Assembly (NCBI GenBank): GCA_003600225.1
Contig: QZFT01000089.1
Coordinates: forward strand, 143,509-207,508
DNA: 64,000 nt
From: Pseudonocardiaceae bacterium YIM PH 21723
Lineage (GTDB): Bacteria > Actinomycetota > Actinomycetes > Mycobacteriales > Pseudonocardiaceae
Direction of reading: 5' to 3'
Below the pieces are notes generated by a model. The model saw only the letters and a list, made by a program, of their open reading frames with translations. It made no database searches and was not told where the DNA came from. Shown in pieces: positions 17,502 to 26,800 of this stretch. The translations under genes were made by a program, and so were the position numbers. Each line of letters begins with the position of its first letter. Positions within the stretch are counted from its first letter, which is position 1.

Positions 17502-18176
17502 ATGGCAGTGCACGAACTCCCCGGATCACGCCGCCGGGGTCGCAGCCCCCGTCGGATGGCGCCGGAGGAACGTCGCCGCCAGCTGCTCGACGCGGCGATA
17601 GGTCTGTACGGCAAGCACACGTACGACGAGGTCTCGGTGGACGACATCACCGTGGCCGCCGACGTGTCCCGCGCGCTGTTCTACCGGTACTTCTCCAGCC
17701 CGGCGGACATCTATCAGGCCGCCATGCACCAGGCGATCGACTCGGTGCTCTCGCAGATCACCGCGCGGGTGGAGGGCAGCCTGGCCGACCAGTTGCGCCA
17801 GTCGCTGCGCGCCATCCTGGACTACGCGGAGGCGCACCCCAACGGCGGCGTGGTGCTGCTCAAGCACGGACTGTCGGACAGCACCTCGGAGACCGGCCAG
17901 CACTTCGACGACGCCCGGCTGAAGATCGTGGAGTTCCTGTTCGAGCGGGGTGACGTCAGTGAGCGGACGCCGCTGATGGACATGACCGTGCGCGCCTGGA
18001 TCAACGTGGTGATGGTGGCCATCGTGGACTGGCTGCAGGAACCGAAGATCACCCGGGCGGATCTGGAAGAGTGGCTGTTCAACCAGTTCATGGCGATGTC
18101 CGCGGCCACCGGCATCCAGGATCCGGTGTCCGCCGCGGTGATGGAACGGCTATCCGGGGAGTTCTTCCCGGACTAG
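17502..18176 (+). CDS. TetR-family regulator of the EphD/diiron operon
   Basis: A 224-residue repressor. The ATG at 17502 has GAGAGGG upstream and lies 8 bp past the reductase stop. A basic N-terminal arm (RRRGRSPRR) precedes the TetR helix-turn-helix (ITVAADVSRALFYRYFSSPADIY); the C-terminal ligand domain is helical. As the last gene of the operon it probably senses a substrate or product and controls the promoter at 11778-11794. Its 3' end overlaps the converging thioesterase gene by 27 bp. Confidence 0.85.
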   Translation: MAVHELPGSRRRGRSPRRMAPEERRRQLLDAAIGLYGKHTYDEVSVDDITVAADVSRALFYRYFSSPADIYQAAMHQAIDSVLSQITARVEGSLADQLRQSLRAILDYAEAHPNGGVVLLKHGLSDSTSETGQHFDDARLKIVEFLFERGDVSERTPLMDMTVRAWINVVMVAIVDWLQEPKITRADLEEWLFNQFMAMSAATGIQDPVSAAVMERLSGEFFPD

Positions 18177-18620
18177 CGGCTGGGACCACTCGCGGAACTG
18201 CTCGGACCACGGGTAGGGCCGGCGGGTACTGGGGTGCACGTTGACCATGGCCCGGCGGCCTCGCGCGTAGAGCACGCCGCCGTCACTGGTGTAGATCTTG
18301 AAGCCGTAGACCACGCTGGTGGTCCCGAGGCGTTCCACCCACAGGTGCACCGCGATCTCCCCGGTGCCGGTGATCGGCGCCAGGTACTCGATCCAGAACT
18401 CGCGGACCATGTGCGTCGCGTCCGGCCCCTCGAACCGGCCGTCCCGGTAGATCGCTCCGTGCTGCGCCCACAGCCGGAAGATGGCAGCCTCGGCGAGAGT
18501 GGCATACCGGGCGTTGTAGACCACGGCTCCGGCGTCCAGATCGTCGAGGCGCACCTCGACCGGGACGACGACCCCGTGGTCGACGTCGAACTGGACCTTG
18601 AGTTCCGTGGACAGCTGCAT
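18150..18620 (-). CDS. 4HBT-fold acyl-CoA thioesterase
   Basis: A 156-residue hot-dog-fold protein of the 4-hydroxybenzoyl-CoA thioesterase class. Typical features are the YNARYATLAEAA segment (residue pattern of the active-site helix) and the strand with YGFKIYTSDGG...ARGRRAMV. Such enzymes hydrolyse acyl-CoA and adjust CoA and free fatty-acid pools. It is divergent from fadE5 across 164 bp that contains the paired lipid operator, so it may belong to the same regulon. It converges with and overlaps the 3' end of the upstream TetR gene. Confidence 0.82.
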   Translation of the reverse strand: MQLSTELKVQFDVDHGVVVPVEVRLDDLDAGAVVYNARYATLAEAAIFRLWAQHGAIYRDGRFEGPDATHMVREFWIEYLAPITGTGEIAVHLWVERLGTTSVVYGFKIYTSDGGVLYARGRRAMVNVHPSTRRPYPWSEQFREWSQPLVREELPG

Positions 18621-18702
18621 GGCTATGAGCGTGGGCTACCAGGAGCTATACGTCCATCGGGGGTAGTCGACGTCACGTCATGACGAACACCCTTGCCGCA
18701 GG

Positions 18703-18741
18703 TTACCCACGAGTAATAAGCTGGTAGTTACTCGCCAGTAG
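18703..18741. promoter_or_regulatory. Paired palindromic operator, fadE5 promoter
   Basis: Two 14-bp palindrome-like sites: TTACCCACGAGTAA (18703-18716) and TTACTCGCCAGTAG (18728-18741), centres 25 bp apart. The same motif is found as pairs at 51131-51160 and 58035-58064. Consensus is close to YTACTCNCGAGTAG. Likely bound by the TetR encoded at 57299-57982. Confidence 0.7.
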
Positions 18742-18784
18742 GAACCACGTCCTGCTGGAAGTTCAGAGCTAACGGAGCGAAGCG

Positions 18785-20620
18785 ATGGGCCACTACAAGA
18801 GCAACCTCCGCGACCTTGAGTTCAACCTGTTCGAGCTGTTCAAGGTGCAGGAACTCCTGGGCACGGGGCCGTTCGCGCAGTCGGACGAGGAGTCCGCGCG
18901 CGCCGCACTGGGCGAGTTGGCCTCCTTCGCCGAGGGCCCCCTCGCCGCGCCGTACGCCGAGGCCGACCGGAACCCGCCGGTGTTCGACCCCAAGACGCAC
19001 ACGGTGAAGATCCCCGACGCGTTCAAGAAGTCCTTCAAGGAACTCATCGACGGCGAGTGGTGGCGCGGAGCGCTGCCCGAGGAGCTGGGCGGACTCGGCG
19101 TCACGCCGTCCGTGCAGTGGGCCATGGCCGAGATGATGGTCGGCTCCAACCCGGCCGCGTTCATCTTCATGGCCGGCCCCAGCTTCGCCAGCATCCTGCA
19201 CGCCAACGGCAACGATGAGCAGAAGCGCTGGGCCGAGATCATGATCGAGAAGCGCTGGGGCGCCACCATGGTGCTCACCGAGCCGGACGCCGGCTCGGAC
19301 GTCGGCGCCGGTCGCACCACGGCCGAAGAGCAGCCGGACGGCACGTACCACATCGATGGCGTCAAGCGGTTCATCTCCGGTGCCGCGCAGGACGACATGA
19401 CCGAGAACATCATCCACCTGACCCTGGCCCGCCCGAAGGGCGCCGGCCCGGGCACCAAGGGGCTGTCGCTGTTCGTCGTGCCGGAGTTCCTGTTCGACCG
19501 CGAGACCGGTGAGGTCGGCGAGCACAACGGCGTCTACGTGACCAACGTCGAGCACAAGATGGGCCTGAAGGCCTCCACCACCTGTGAGCTGACCTTCGGC
19601 CAGCACGGCAAGCCCGCCGTCGGCTACCTGGTCGGCGACGTGCACAACGGCATCGCGCAGATGTTCCAGGTCATCGAGAACGCCCGGATGCTGGTCGGCA
19701 CCAAGGCGATCTCCACGCTGTCCACCGGTTACCTGAACGCCCTGGCCTACGCCAAGGAGCGGGTGCAGAGCGCCGACCTGACCCAGATGACCGACAAGAC
19801 CGCGCCGCGGGTGACCATCACCCACCACCCGGACGTGCGTCGCACGCTCATGCTGCAGAAGGCGTACGCCGAGGGCCTGCGCGCGGTGTACATCTACACC
19901 GCCACCTTCCAGGACAAGATCCGCGCTGGTAAGGCGGCGGGCGAGGACGTCTCGCAGTGGGAGGGTCTGAACGACCTGCTGCTGCCGATCGTCAAGGGCG
20001 TCGGCTCCGAGCGCGTCTACGAGATGCTGAACCACTCGCTGCAGATCTTCGGTGGCTCCGGCTTCCTCCAGGACTACCCGATCGAGCAATACGTCCGGGA
20101 CGCGAAGATCGACTCGCTGTACGAGGGCACCACCGCCATCCAGTCGCTGGACTTCTTCTTCCGGAAGATCATCCGCGACAAGGGCAAGGCGCTGGGCTAC
20201 ATCAACGGCGAGATCCAGTCCTTCATCGACAACGAGGCGGGCAACGGCCAGCTGAAGCAGGAGCGCGAGCTGCTGTCCCAGGCCCTCCAGGACCTGCAGG
20301 GCATGCTGGGCGGCCAGGTCGGCTTCCTCACCTCCGCCCAGGAGGACGTGCGCAACATCTACAAGGTCGGCCAGAACACCGTGCGCGTGCTGATGAGCAC
20401 CGGTGACGTGCTGATCTCGTGGCTGCTGCTGCGTCAGGCCGAGCTGGCCCTGACCAAGCTGGACGGCGACGTGTCGGCGAAGGACAAGGCGTTCTACGAG
20501 GGCAAGGTCGCCGCGGCGTCCTTCTTCGCGAAGAACGTGCTGCCGGAGCTGTCCGCCCGCCGCAAGTCCCTCGAGGCGACCGACAACGCCCTGATGGACC
20601 TGGACGAGGCCGCGTTCTAA
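18785..20620 (+). CDS. fadE5: Acyl-CoA dehydrogenase FadE5
   Basis: A 611-residue FAD enzyme that introduces the first double bond in acyl-CoA beta-oxidation. Length and sequence fit mycobacterial FadE5: start [18 protein letters not shown], the flavin/substrate segment [27 protein letters not shown], and the C-terminal active-site region [16 protein letters not shown] followed by YEGTTAIQ. An ACGGAG ribosome-binding site precedes the ATG. It is alone on its strand, with the paired operator upstream and a strong terminator downstream. In mycobacteria fadE5 lies beside fadA2/fabG4/htdX; here those are 30 kb away but carry the same operator. Confidence 0.93.
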   Translation: MGHYKSNLRDLEFNLFELFKVQELLGTGPFAQSDEESARAALGELASFAEGPLAAPYAEADRNPPVFDPKTHTVKIPDAFKKSFKELIDGEWWRGALPEELGGLGVTPSVQWAMAEMMVGSNPAAFIFMAGPSFASILHANGNDEQKRWAEIMIEKRWGATMVLTEPDAGSDVGAGRTTAEEQPDGTYHIDGVKRFISGAAQDDMTENIIHLTLARPKGAGPGTKGLSLFVVPEFLFDRETGEVGEHNGVYVTNVEHKMGLKASTTCELTFGQHGKPAVGYLVGDVHNGIAQMFQVIENARMLVGTKAISTLSTGYLNALAYAKERVQSADLTQMTDKTAPRVTITHHPDVRRTLMLQKAYAEGLRAVYIYTATFQDKIRAGKAAGEDVSQWEGLNDLLLPIVKGVGSERVYEMLNHSLQIFGGSGFLQDYPIEQYVRDAKIDSLYEGTTAIQSLDFFFRKIIRDKGKALGYINGEIQSFIDNEAGNGQLKQERELLSQALQDLQGMLGGQVGFLTSAQEDVRNIYKVGQNTVRVLMSTGDVLISWLLLRQAELALTKLDGDVSAKDKAFYEGKVAAASFFAKNVLPELSARRKSLEATDNALMDLDEAAF

Positions 20621-20637
20621 CCGGCTCTGCTTGTACT

Positions 20638-20681
20638 GCGGGCCCCGCACTCCCCTCCACGGAGTGCGGGGCCCGCTTTTT
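20638..20681 (+). terminator. Strong intrinsic terminator of fadE5
   Basis: Perfect 16-bp arms GCGGGCCCCGCACTCC (20638-20653) and its complement (20661-20676), followed by TTTTT. It lies 17 bp past the fadE5 stop. A textbook intrinsic terminator. Confidence 0.92.
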
Positions 20682-20689
20682 GTCGCTTT

Positions 20690-21258
20690 GGGGTTGGGTC
20701 TGGTTGTCGGCGAAGGCGGCTTTGGAGGGGGAGACGAGTGGCGGGTGGGGTCTCTCCTGCCTTCGTGTCGGGTGGGGGCACGCCGGACTGGGTCGTCGGA
20801 GCCGCTGCGCGAGCACGGTGACCGGGCGTGATCGATGCGCCGGTCGGCTCTGCACCATGGGGTCCTTTATTCACCCAGTTCACGGTCCGTGGCCACCACT
20901 GCCCCGCGGCCCCACGCGACTCCGACTATCCGTCGTTGAGTCCACAGTGGACCTAGAGGTTCTTCCATCTTCAAGACGTATGAACCCGGGGTTTATACGT
21001 CTTGAAGACGTATAAACCTCCCGCCCGTAACCCACAAGAGCACCAATAGTCACACTGGCCACTCCAGGCGCGCGCAAGTCCGCGCAGGAAGCGATCAAAG
21101 CCCCAACCCCTGCCCGAAAGCCAAGTCCGGCGTGCCCCCACCAGACAACCCGACAGGAAAGACGCGGGCCCCGCCAGACAGCCCGGCAGGAAAGACCCCA
21201 CCCCCACCCGTCTCCCCTTCCAAAGCCATCCTTCGCCGACCACCCGAACCCCACCCAG
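20690..21258. repeat. Large intergenic inverted-repeat element, copy A
   Basis: About 570 bp without a real gene. The left arm starts GGGGTTGGGTCTGG and contains GGCTTTGGAGGGGGAGACG and GGTGGGGGCACGCCGGACT; the right arm (about 21120-21258) is the same series inverted, with an extra duplication of a ~30-bp unit. The core holds a 29-bp palindrome (20990-21018, arms GGTTTATACGTCTT) with a 1-nt centre. The core is homologous, in reverse complement, to the core of the copy at 46008-46503. Open frames through it (Gly/Trp- or Pro-rich) are artefacts. I see no transposase. It resembles a non-autonomous, long-terminal-inverted-repeat element. Confidence 0.75.
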
Positions 21259-21270
21259 ATTCACCCCTAT

Positions 21271-21296
21271 GTCACACGAACCTAGGTTACAGTGAC
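21271..21296. promoter_or_regulatory. 26-bp palindromic operator at the padR start
   Basis: Structure GTCAC-N3-AACCTAGGTT-N3-GTGAC, symmetric about 21283/21284. It overlaps the GTG start at 21292, so a bound repressor would block transcription or a leaderless start. Autoregulation by the adjacent PadR is the natural reading. Confidence 0.65.
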
Positions 21297-21816
21297 CTAT
21301 GTGTGGATCGAGATCGTGTTGCTGGGAAAGCTCGACGAGGGCCCCGCCCACGGGTACGAGCTGCGTAAGGCCATCGAGCGGGCGACCGGGATGACCCTGT
21401 CGAACAACTCGCTGTACCCGGCGCTGCGCAGGTTCGTGGAGGCGGGCGCGGTAACCCGCAGCACCGAGGAGCAGGAGGCGAAGCCGGCGCGGAACGTCTA
21501 CACGCTCGCCGAGGTCGGCCGGGAGCTGCTGCTGGACATGCTCACCGACTTCCCCGCCGATCTGGCCCGCACCGACGCGGAGTTCTACACCCGGCTGGCC
21601 AACTTCAGCCGGCTGACGCCCGAGCAGCGGCGGCAGGTGCTGGCCGTCCGGGACGAGGCCCTGGCCGCGGAACGTAACCGGCTGGGCGGCCTCATCTCGG
21701 CGCAGGTCGACTCCTGGAACCGGGCGCTGCTGGACCGGATCTGTTCCCAACTGGACGACGAACGCGCCTGGCTCGCCGAGCTGGGTGATCGCATTGTCGA
21801 GGAGGACTGTCGATGA
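21292..21816 (+). CDS. PadR-family transcriptional regulator
   Basis: A 174-residue repressor. The N-terminal winged helix has the PadR hallmarks [20 protein letters not shown] and [17 protein letters not shown]; the C-terminal half is the helical dimerisation domain of the Vir type. The GTG at 21292 lies inside the palindrome and has no ribosome-binding site, implying a leaderless mRNA; a GTG at 21301 is an alternative. It overlaps the P450 gene by 4 bp, so it probably controls that operon and itself in response to a small aromatic or drug-like ligand. Confidence 0.88.
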   Translation: MTYVWIEIVLLGKLDEGPAHGYELRKAIERATGMTLSNNSLYPALRRFVEAGAVTRSTEEQEAKPARNVYTLAEVGRELLLDMLTDFPADLARTDAEFYTRLANFSRLTPEQRRQVLAVRDEALAAERNRLGGLISAQVDSWNRALLDRICSQLDDERAWLAELGDRIVEEDCR

Positions 21817-23018
21817 CCACCACACCGCAACTCCCACTGGCCCGGCCGAACGCACTCGAGGTCGCGCCGCTGCTGTCCGTGCTCCGCGGCGAAGGCCCAC
21901 TGGTGCAGGTGACCACCGCGATGGGCGACCCGGCCTGGCTGGTGACCCGGTACTCCGAGGCCCGGCAGGTCTTCGGTGACAAGCGCTTCGGCCGCTCCCA
22001 CCCCGCGCCGGAGCAGGCAGCCCGGATCTCCCAGGCCGCGTTGATGGCCGGTCCGAGCGGGGACTACGAGAACGAGGCCGAAGACCACGGCTTCATGCGG
22101 CAGCTGCTGGTACCCGCGTTCTCCGCCCCGCGGATGCGCAGGCTGTCGGACAAGATCCAGGAATTCATCGACGGCTGCCTGGACGACATGCAGGCCGCAC
22201 ATGACGCCCGGCCGGACGAGCCGGTGAACCTGCACGAGCTGCTGGCGTTCCCGCTACCGGTACTGGTGATCTGCGAACTGCTCGGCGTGCCGTACGAGGA
22301 CCGGGATCAGTTCCGCGGGCTGTCCGAGCGGATCAGCGACCTGGAGGGCGGAGCGGACGCGCAGGCCGCGATGGACGAGTTCAAGGAGTACACCGGGAAA
22401 CTGGCCGCTGCCAAGCGGATCGACCCTGGTCAGGACGTCATCACCGACATGGTGCAGGCCCAGGCGGCCAATCCCCGGTTCACCGATGACGACCTGGCGG
22501 AGCTGGCCGTGGGCCTGTTGTTCGCCGGACACGAGACCACGTCGACCCGGATCGACTACGGCGTGCTGTGGCTGCTCGCCGACACCACGCGCCGGGACGC
22601 GTTCCTGGCCGACCCGGACGGCAGGGTGAAGTCGACCGTCGAGGAGATCCTGCGGATCACCGCCGGCGGCGGTTCCGGCCTGCTGCGGTACGCGCACGAG
22701 GATGTCGAGGTCGGCGGGGTGACGGTCCGGCGCGGCGAGGCGGTGCTGGTCTCCATCGACGGGGCGAATCGGGACGAGTCGGTGTTCGCCGAGCCCGACG
22801 AGTTCATCCCGGACCGCAAGCCCAACGCGCATGTGGCGTTCGGCCACGGCATGCACGTGTGCGTCGGAGCGAACCTCGCCCGGACCGAACTGCGGCTGGT
22901 GTTCCCGGCCCTGTTCCGCCGGTTCCCCGGGCTGCGGCTCGCGGTGGATCCCTTCTCACTGCAGCCGCGCCGCAACCGGCTCGGCGGCGGCGTCGACCAG
23001 GTCCCGGTGGTGTGGTGA
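21813..23018 (+). CDS. Cytochrome P450 monooxygenase
   Basis: A 401-residue soluble bacterial class I P450. It has the I-helix oxygen-activation motif FAGHETTS, the K-helix ExxR (EEILR) and the heme-binding loop [15 protein letters not shown] with the axial Cys350. GAGGAGG lies before the ATG, which overlaps the padR stop. The next gene is a 3Fe-4S-type ferredoxin, giving the usual local electron donor; no ferredoxin reductase is adjacent. Substrate unknown; the PadR control suggests a xenobiotic or natural product. Confidence 0.95.
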   Translation: MTTTPQLPLARPNALEVAPLLSVLRGEGPLVQVTTAMGDPAWLVTRYSEARQVFGDKRFGRSHPAPEQAARISQAALMAGPSGDYENEAEDHGFMRQLLVPAFSAPRMRRLSDKIQEFIDGCLDDMQAAHDARPDEPVNLHELLAFPLPVLVICELLGVPYEDRDQFRGLSERISDLEGGADAQAAMDEFKEYTGKLAAAKRIDPGQDVITDMVQAQAANPRFTDDDLAELAVGLLFAGHETTSTRIDYGVLWLLADTTRRDAFLADPDGRVKSTVEEILRITAGGGSGLLRYAHEDVEVGGVTVRRGEAVLVSIDGANRDESVFAEPDEFIPDRKPNAHVAFGHGMHVCVGANLARTELRLVFPALFRRFPGLRLAVDPFSLQPRRNRLGGGVDQVPVVW

Positions 23019-23212
23019 TGAAGGTCAGCGTGGATCGGCACCTGTGCGTGGGTTCCGGGCAGTGCGTGCTCACCGACCCGGACGTGTTCGACCAGGGCGA
23101 GGAGGACGGCATCGTCGTCCTGCTCGACGCGGCTCCCGGCGCGGAGCATGACGAACTGGTGGAGGAGGCCGCGCTGGTCTGCCCCGCTCAGGCGATCACC
23201 GTGGAGGACTGA
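23018..23212 (+). CDS. P450-associated ferredoxin (3Fe-4S type)
   Basis: A 64-residue acidic ferredoxin. Cluster ligands are Cys10, Cys16 (C-x5-C) and Cys55 followed by Pro; a fourth Cys in the first loop is absent, which fits a [3Fe-4S] cluster. The ATG overlaps the P450 stop by one base, a common P450-ferredoxin arrangement. It should deliver electrons to the P450 from an unlinked reductase. Confidence 0.93.
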   Translation: MKVSVDRHLCVGSGQCVLTDPDVFDQGEEDGIVVLLDAAPGAEHDELVEEAALVCPAQAITVED

Positions 23213-23217
23213 ACGCG

Positions 23218-23239
23218 AGCAGTTTCCATGGAAACTGCT
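23218..23239. terminator. 22-bp perfect palindrome between convergent genes
   Basis: Perfect dyad with half-site AGCAGTTTCCA, starting 5 bp past the ferredoxin stop and overlapping the stop codon of the minus-strand lipoprotein gene. As RNA it folds with a minimal loop, so a bidirectional terminator is likely. Confidence 0.55.
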
Positions 23240-23849
23240 ACTGCTTGGCCTGGAGGGCCTTGATGGCCTCGGCGGCCAGCTGCTCGGACCAGGCGCAGGG
23301 CTCGGGCGGGTTCTCGCCGAGGGCACCGGCGTCCCAGATACGCAGGTGGGCGTGCAGCATGGGCTGGTTGTCGGCGAGTGCGACGGCCACCCGGCAGCCC
23401 GCGTCGTTCGCGTCCCGGCTGCCGACCTTGCCCAGGCGCAGGGCCGGGTAGCCGGCGACCGTGGCGGGCTCGAATCTGCTGCTGAACGACGGGTTCTTCT
23501 TGTGCTCGTCGTAGGCCTCGTGCAGCGTGAGCGGCTCGCCGGGGATGCCCTGGAGATCGATCCGGGCGTCGATCGGGCGGCCGGTGCCGATCCACACGCA
23601 GGACACCGAGCCCTGGTACTCGGAACGCAGCGGTGCGGTGAGGAACGCCGCGATCTGCTCGTCGGACAGCAGGCCGCAGGTGCGGTACTGGACCTTGGCG
23701 ATGGACAGCGGCTTGGCCACCGCGGGGACCGTGGCGGGCAGCGACACGCTGGTCGGCGCGGACTGCTGGGTGCCGGTGTCCGATCCGCCGCCGCACGCGG
23801 TGAGCAGTGCGGCGGCGGTGAGCAGCCCGGCGATTCGGGCGAGGGTCAC
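23238..23849 (-). CDS. DUF3558-type lipoprotein
   Basis: A 203-residue exported lipoprotein. The GTG at 23849 overlaps the stop of the upstream gene (GTGA) and opens a lipoprotein signal with lipobox LLTACGGG. The mature part has paired Cys (YRTCGLLSDEQ, VSCVWIG, AGCRVAV, PEPCAWSEQLA) in the order seen in DUF3558 proteins of actinomycetes, a family of unknown function. Coupling to the VanW-domain gene suggests an envelope role. Confidence 0.85.
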   Translation of the reverse strand: MTLARIAGLLTAAALLTACGGGSDTGTQQSAPTSVSLPATVPAVAKPLSIAKVQYRTCGLLSDEQIAAFLTAPLRSEYQGSVSCVWIGTGRPIDARIDLQGIPGEPLTLHEAYDEHKKNPSFSSRFEPATVAGYPALRLGKVGSRDANDAGCRVAVALADNQPMLHAHLRIWDAGALGENPPEPCAWSEQLAAEAIKALQAKQ

Positions 23850-26800
23850 TGGCCGGGCTTCTTCTCGTCGGGCTTGGCGTCGCAGACGATCGTCGGGCTC
23901 GGGTCGTAATGGGTCTTGCGGCTCTCGCGCTTGATCTCCGCGCCGCTGTTCGGGTCGCGGAAGACCCGCTGGGTCACGATGTTGAAGCCCTGGCCACCCT
24001 GACCCGCGTGGCACTGGTCGCCCGCCGGCTTGTGGAGGGTCTGCGGCTGGACGAAGTCCGTCTTCTCGCCAGACTCGAAGTCGATCTTGTAGCGCTTGGT
24101 GCCCCACAGCTTGACGGTGATGTTGCCCGGGGTCCAGATCGTCTGGATGACGACGCCCTTCGGCGAGTCGTTCTTGAACTGCACATCGATCAGGCCGTCG
24201 AACACCGTCGCCTCGCGGCCGGCCGGGTAGCGGCTGATGAAGTAGCTGTGTTCCTGATGGTGGACGTCCATCATCCCGGCGAAGTAGTACGCGTTGTACA
24301 GCGTGGTGGCGAACTGCGAGATGCCACCGCCGACCGCGCGGCCGGGCGCGCCGTTCTCGATGATGCCGGCGGGCACGAAGCCCTGAGCGGCGCCACGGGG
24401 GCCGGTGTAGCCGTTGAGGCTGAACACCGCGCCGGGCTTCACCACGGCGCCGTTCACCAGCTCGGCGGTGCGCTTGATGTTCTGCCCGGAGTCGGCCGCG
24501 AAGCCACCGGTGGTGAACTCGCCGACGACCTCCTTGATGCCCATGTCGTTGGCGGCCTCGGTGGTCAGCTTCGGCGGGTCCTTCTTGTACTCCGCCTTGA
24601 CCGACCGGTCGTCGGACTTGGGCAGCACGACGGCGATCAGCCCGCCGGTCTTCTCCCAGTCGACGATGACGCCGTCCACCGCGGGAACCACGGTCGGCGT
24701 GCCGGAGCCCAGGTCGAAGGTGGCGTCCTTGTTCGGCTTCTCGGTCGGCTTGAACACGGCCTTCAGCTTCTCGGACAGCTTGTCCGCGGGCAGCACGACC
24801 TTGAGGCTGCCGGTGCCGTCCGGCTCGAACTTGATCACGTCGGCGATGTCCTGCGGGGCCAGCTTGCCGTTGGCGCCGTCGCCCTTGACCGCGACGCTGT
24901 CCGCGACCGCGGGCTTGGCGATCTTCTCCAGGGCCTTGTGCACGCCTTCGCTGGTGGTCTTCACCGGGGCGTCGTCCAGGGTCAGCTTGACCGGGTCGCC
25001 GGACACCCACTGCGCCTTGATCGACTCGCCGGACTTGGCCACGTCCAGCCGCTCGCCGTGCTTGGGCTCGACCGCGACCGGCTTGGTGCCCTCGAACCTG
25101 ATGTTGCCCTCGGTGGCGCCCTGGTCGGCCTGTGGACGCAGGGCCTCCAGCTGATCAGCCAGGCCCTTCTCGTTGGCCTTGCTGACCACGCCGTAGTCGT
25201 CGCTGCCGAACAGCGAGACGATCCGGGTCCACGGGTTCCACGACTGTTCACCGGTCTGCTCGACCGTCGCGGGCAGGTTCACCTCCAGCCCGGCCTTCAC
25301 CGGGTCGATGGTGGCCTTGGCCGGACCGGCCTCGATCGGGAACGGCTTGGTGATCTTGTCCTGGAAGGAGTCGGTCAGCTTCTTCTCGGCGGCGGTGCGA
25401 TCCAGTCCGCCGATGTCCACCCCGGCCACCACGGAACCGCGCGGGACCAGTCCCTGGCTGAACAACACGTCCGCCAGGTAACCCGCGACCAGCACGCCGG
25501 CGGCGATGGCGCCGATCAGCACCGGCCGCTTGAACGACTTCTTGGCGGCCTTCTCGCCTGCCGGGTCCATCGGGAAGGCGTCCGGCTGGCTGATGGCGGT
25601 CGGCGCACCGGTGTCCGCAGCCGGGTAACCACCCTGGTAGGCGGGGGTGTTCCAGCTGTTCTGCTGACCGTTGCCGTTGTACTGCTGGCCGTTGCCGTTG
25701 CCGCTCCACGGGGTGGACGGCGCCTGCTGCGGCGCCGCGCTGACCGGGCGCAGGAACTGGGTGCCCTGAGCGCCCTGGTTCTGCGTCTGCTGTGCCTGGT
25801 TCTGGGCCTGCGCGGGCTGGGCGATCGGCGGGTTGGCCGGCCGGGTCAGCTTCGGGAAGGACATCCGCACGGTCGCTGGCTCCACGTAGCCGGAAGGCTT
25901 CGGGGTGCGCTCGGTGCTCGCCTCAGGCTGCTGCTCGGCCGCCTTCGGCTCCGGTGACTCGGCCTTCGGCGCGGCCTTGGCCTCGATCTTCTCGGTGGCC
26001 TTCGGCTCGACGTCGGTGATCTTGGGCAGCAGCTGGGTCCGCTCGGACTCCTCCGGCTGCTGCCGGGTCTCCGCACCGAGGGAAACGGCGCCCGACTGCG
26101 GCACGATCGTCTTCGGCTGCTCGTCGGCGACCGGCTCCGGCCGCTCGACGACGGGCTTGGGCTGCTCGGCAACCGGCTTGGGCTGCTCCACCGCCGGCTC
26201 GACCGGCTCCACCACGGTCTTGGGCTGCTCCGGCTCGACCGGCGTCCGCTCGGTCTCCCGCAGCGTGAACAGCGGCTTGTCGTCCTGGAACTTGGGCATC
26301 GCGGCCAGCACGGCGGCGATGTCCACGATCTCCGAGGCGGAGCTCGCCGGAACCGGCTTGGCCGGCTCGGGCATCGGCGCCTCGGCCTTCGGAGCGGGCT
26401 CCGGTTCGGCCTTCTCCTCGCGCGGCTGCTCCGGCTCGGCCGGCGGAGCGAACATGTCCAGCTTGGACAGCGGCTTCGGCTCGGGCGCGGCGGGCTTCGG
26501 CTCGGGCTTGGGCTCGACGCGGTCGGCGGGCTGCTCCGGCTGGGCGGCGACGGCAGCGCGGCCGAAGGTGGGAGCGGGCTGCTCCGGCTCGGGCGTGGGC
26601 TCAGGCTCGGCGGGAGCCGGTTCGGGCGCGGCCTCGGGTTCCGGCCGCACCGCCGCCTCCGGCTTGATCTCCGGCTCGTCTGGTGCCTTGGCCACGGGTT
26701 GCTCCGGTTCCTGGGATTGCTCGGGTTCCGGGGCCGGTTCGGGCGCGGGAAGCTCCAGGTGCGGCTTGGCCCCGGTGGGATCCGCGGGGACCGCTTCGAA

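Noticed and set aside
18728..20650. A 640-codon open frame antisense to fadE5, and similar long antisense frames over 1398-3119, 6253-8922 and 4115-5560
   Set aside because: They mirror well-recognised genes, have no family similarity and arise from the high third-position GC of the real strand.
20617..21254. Open frames giving Gly/Trp-rich or Pro-rich proteins across the repeat at 20690-21258, and likewise at 46012-46614
   Set aside because: They read through inverted-repeat arms in both directions; the same DNA yields similar nonsense proteins at both loci, so the signal is the repeat and not coding.
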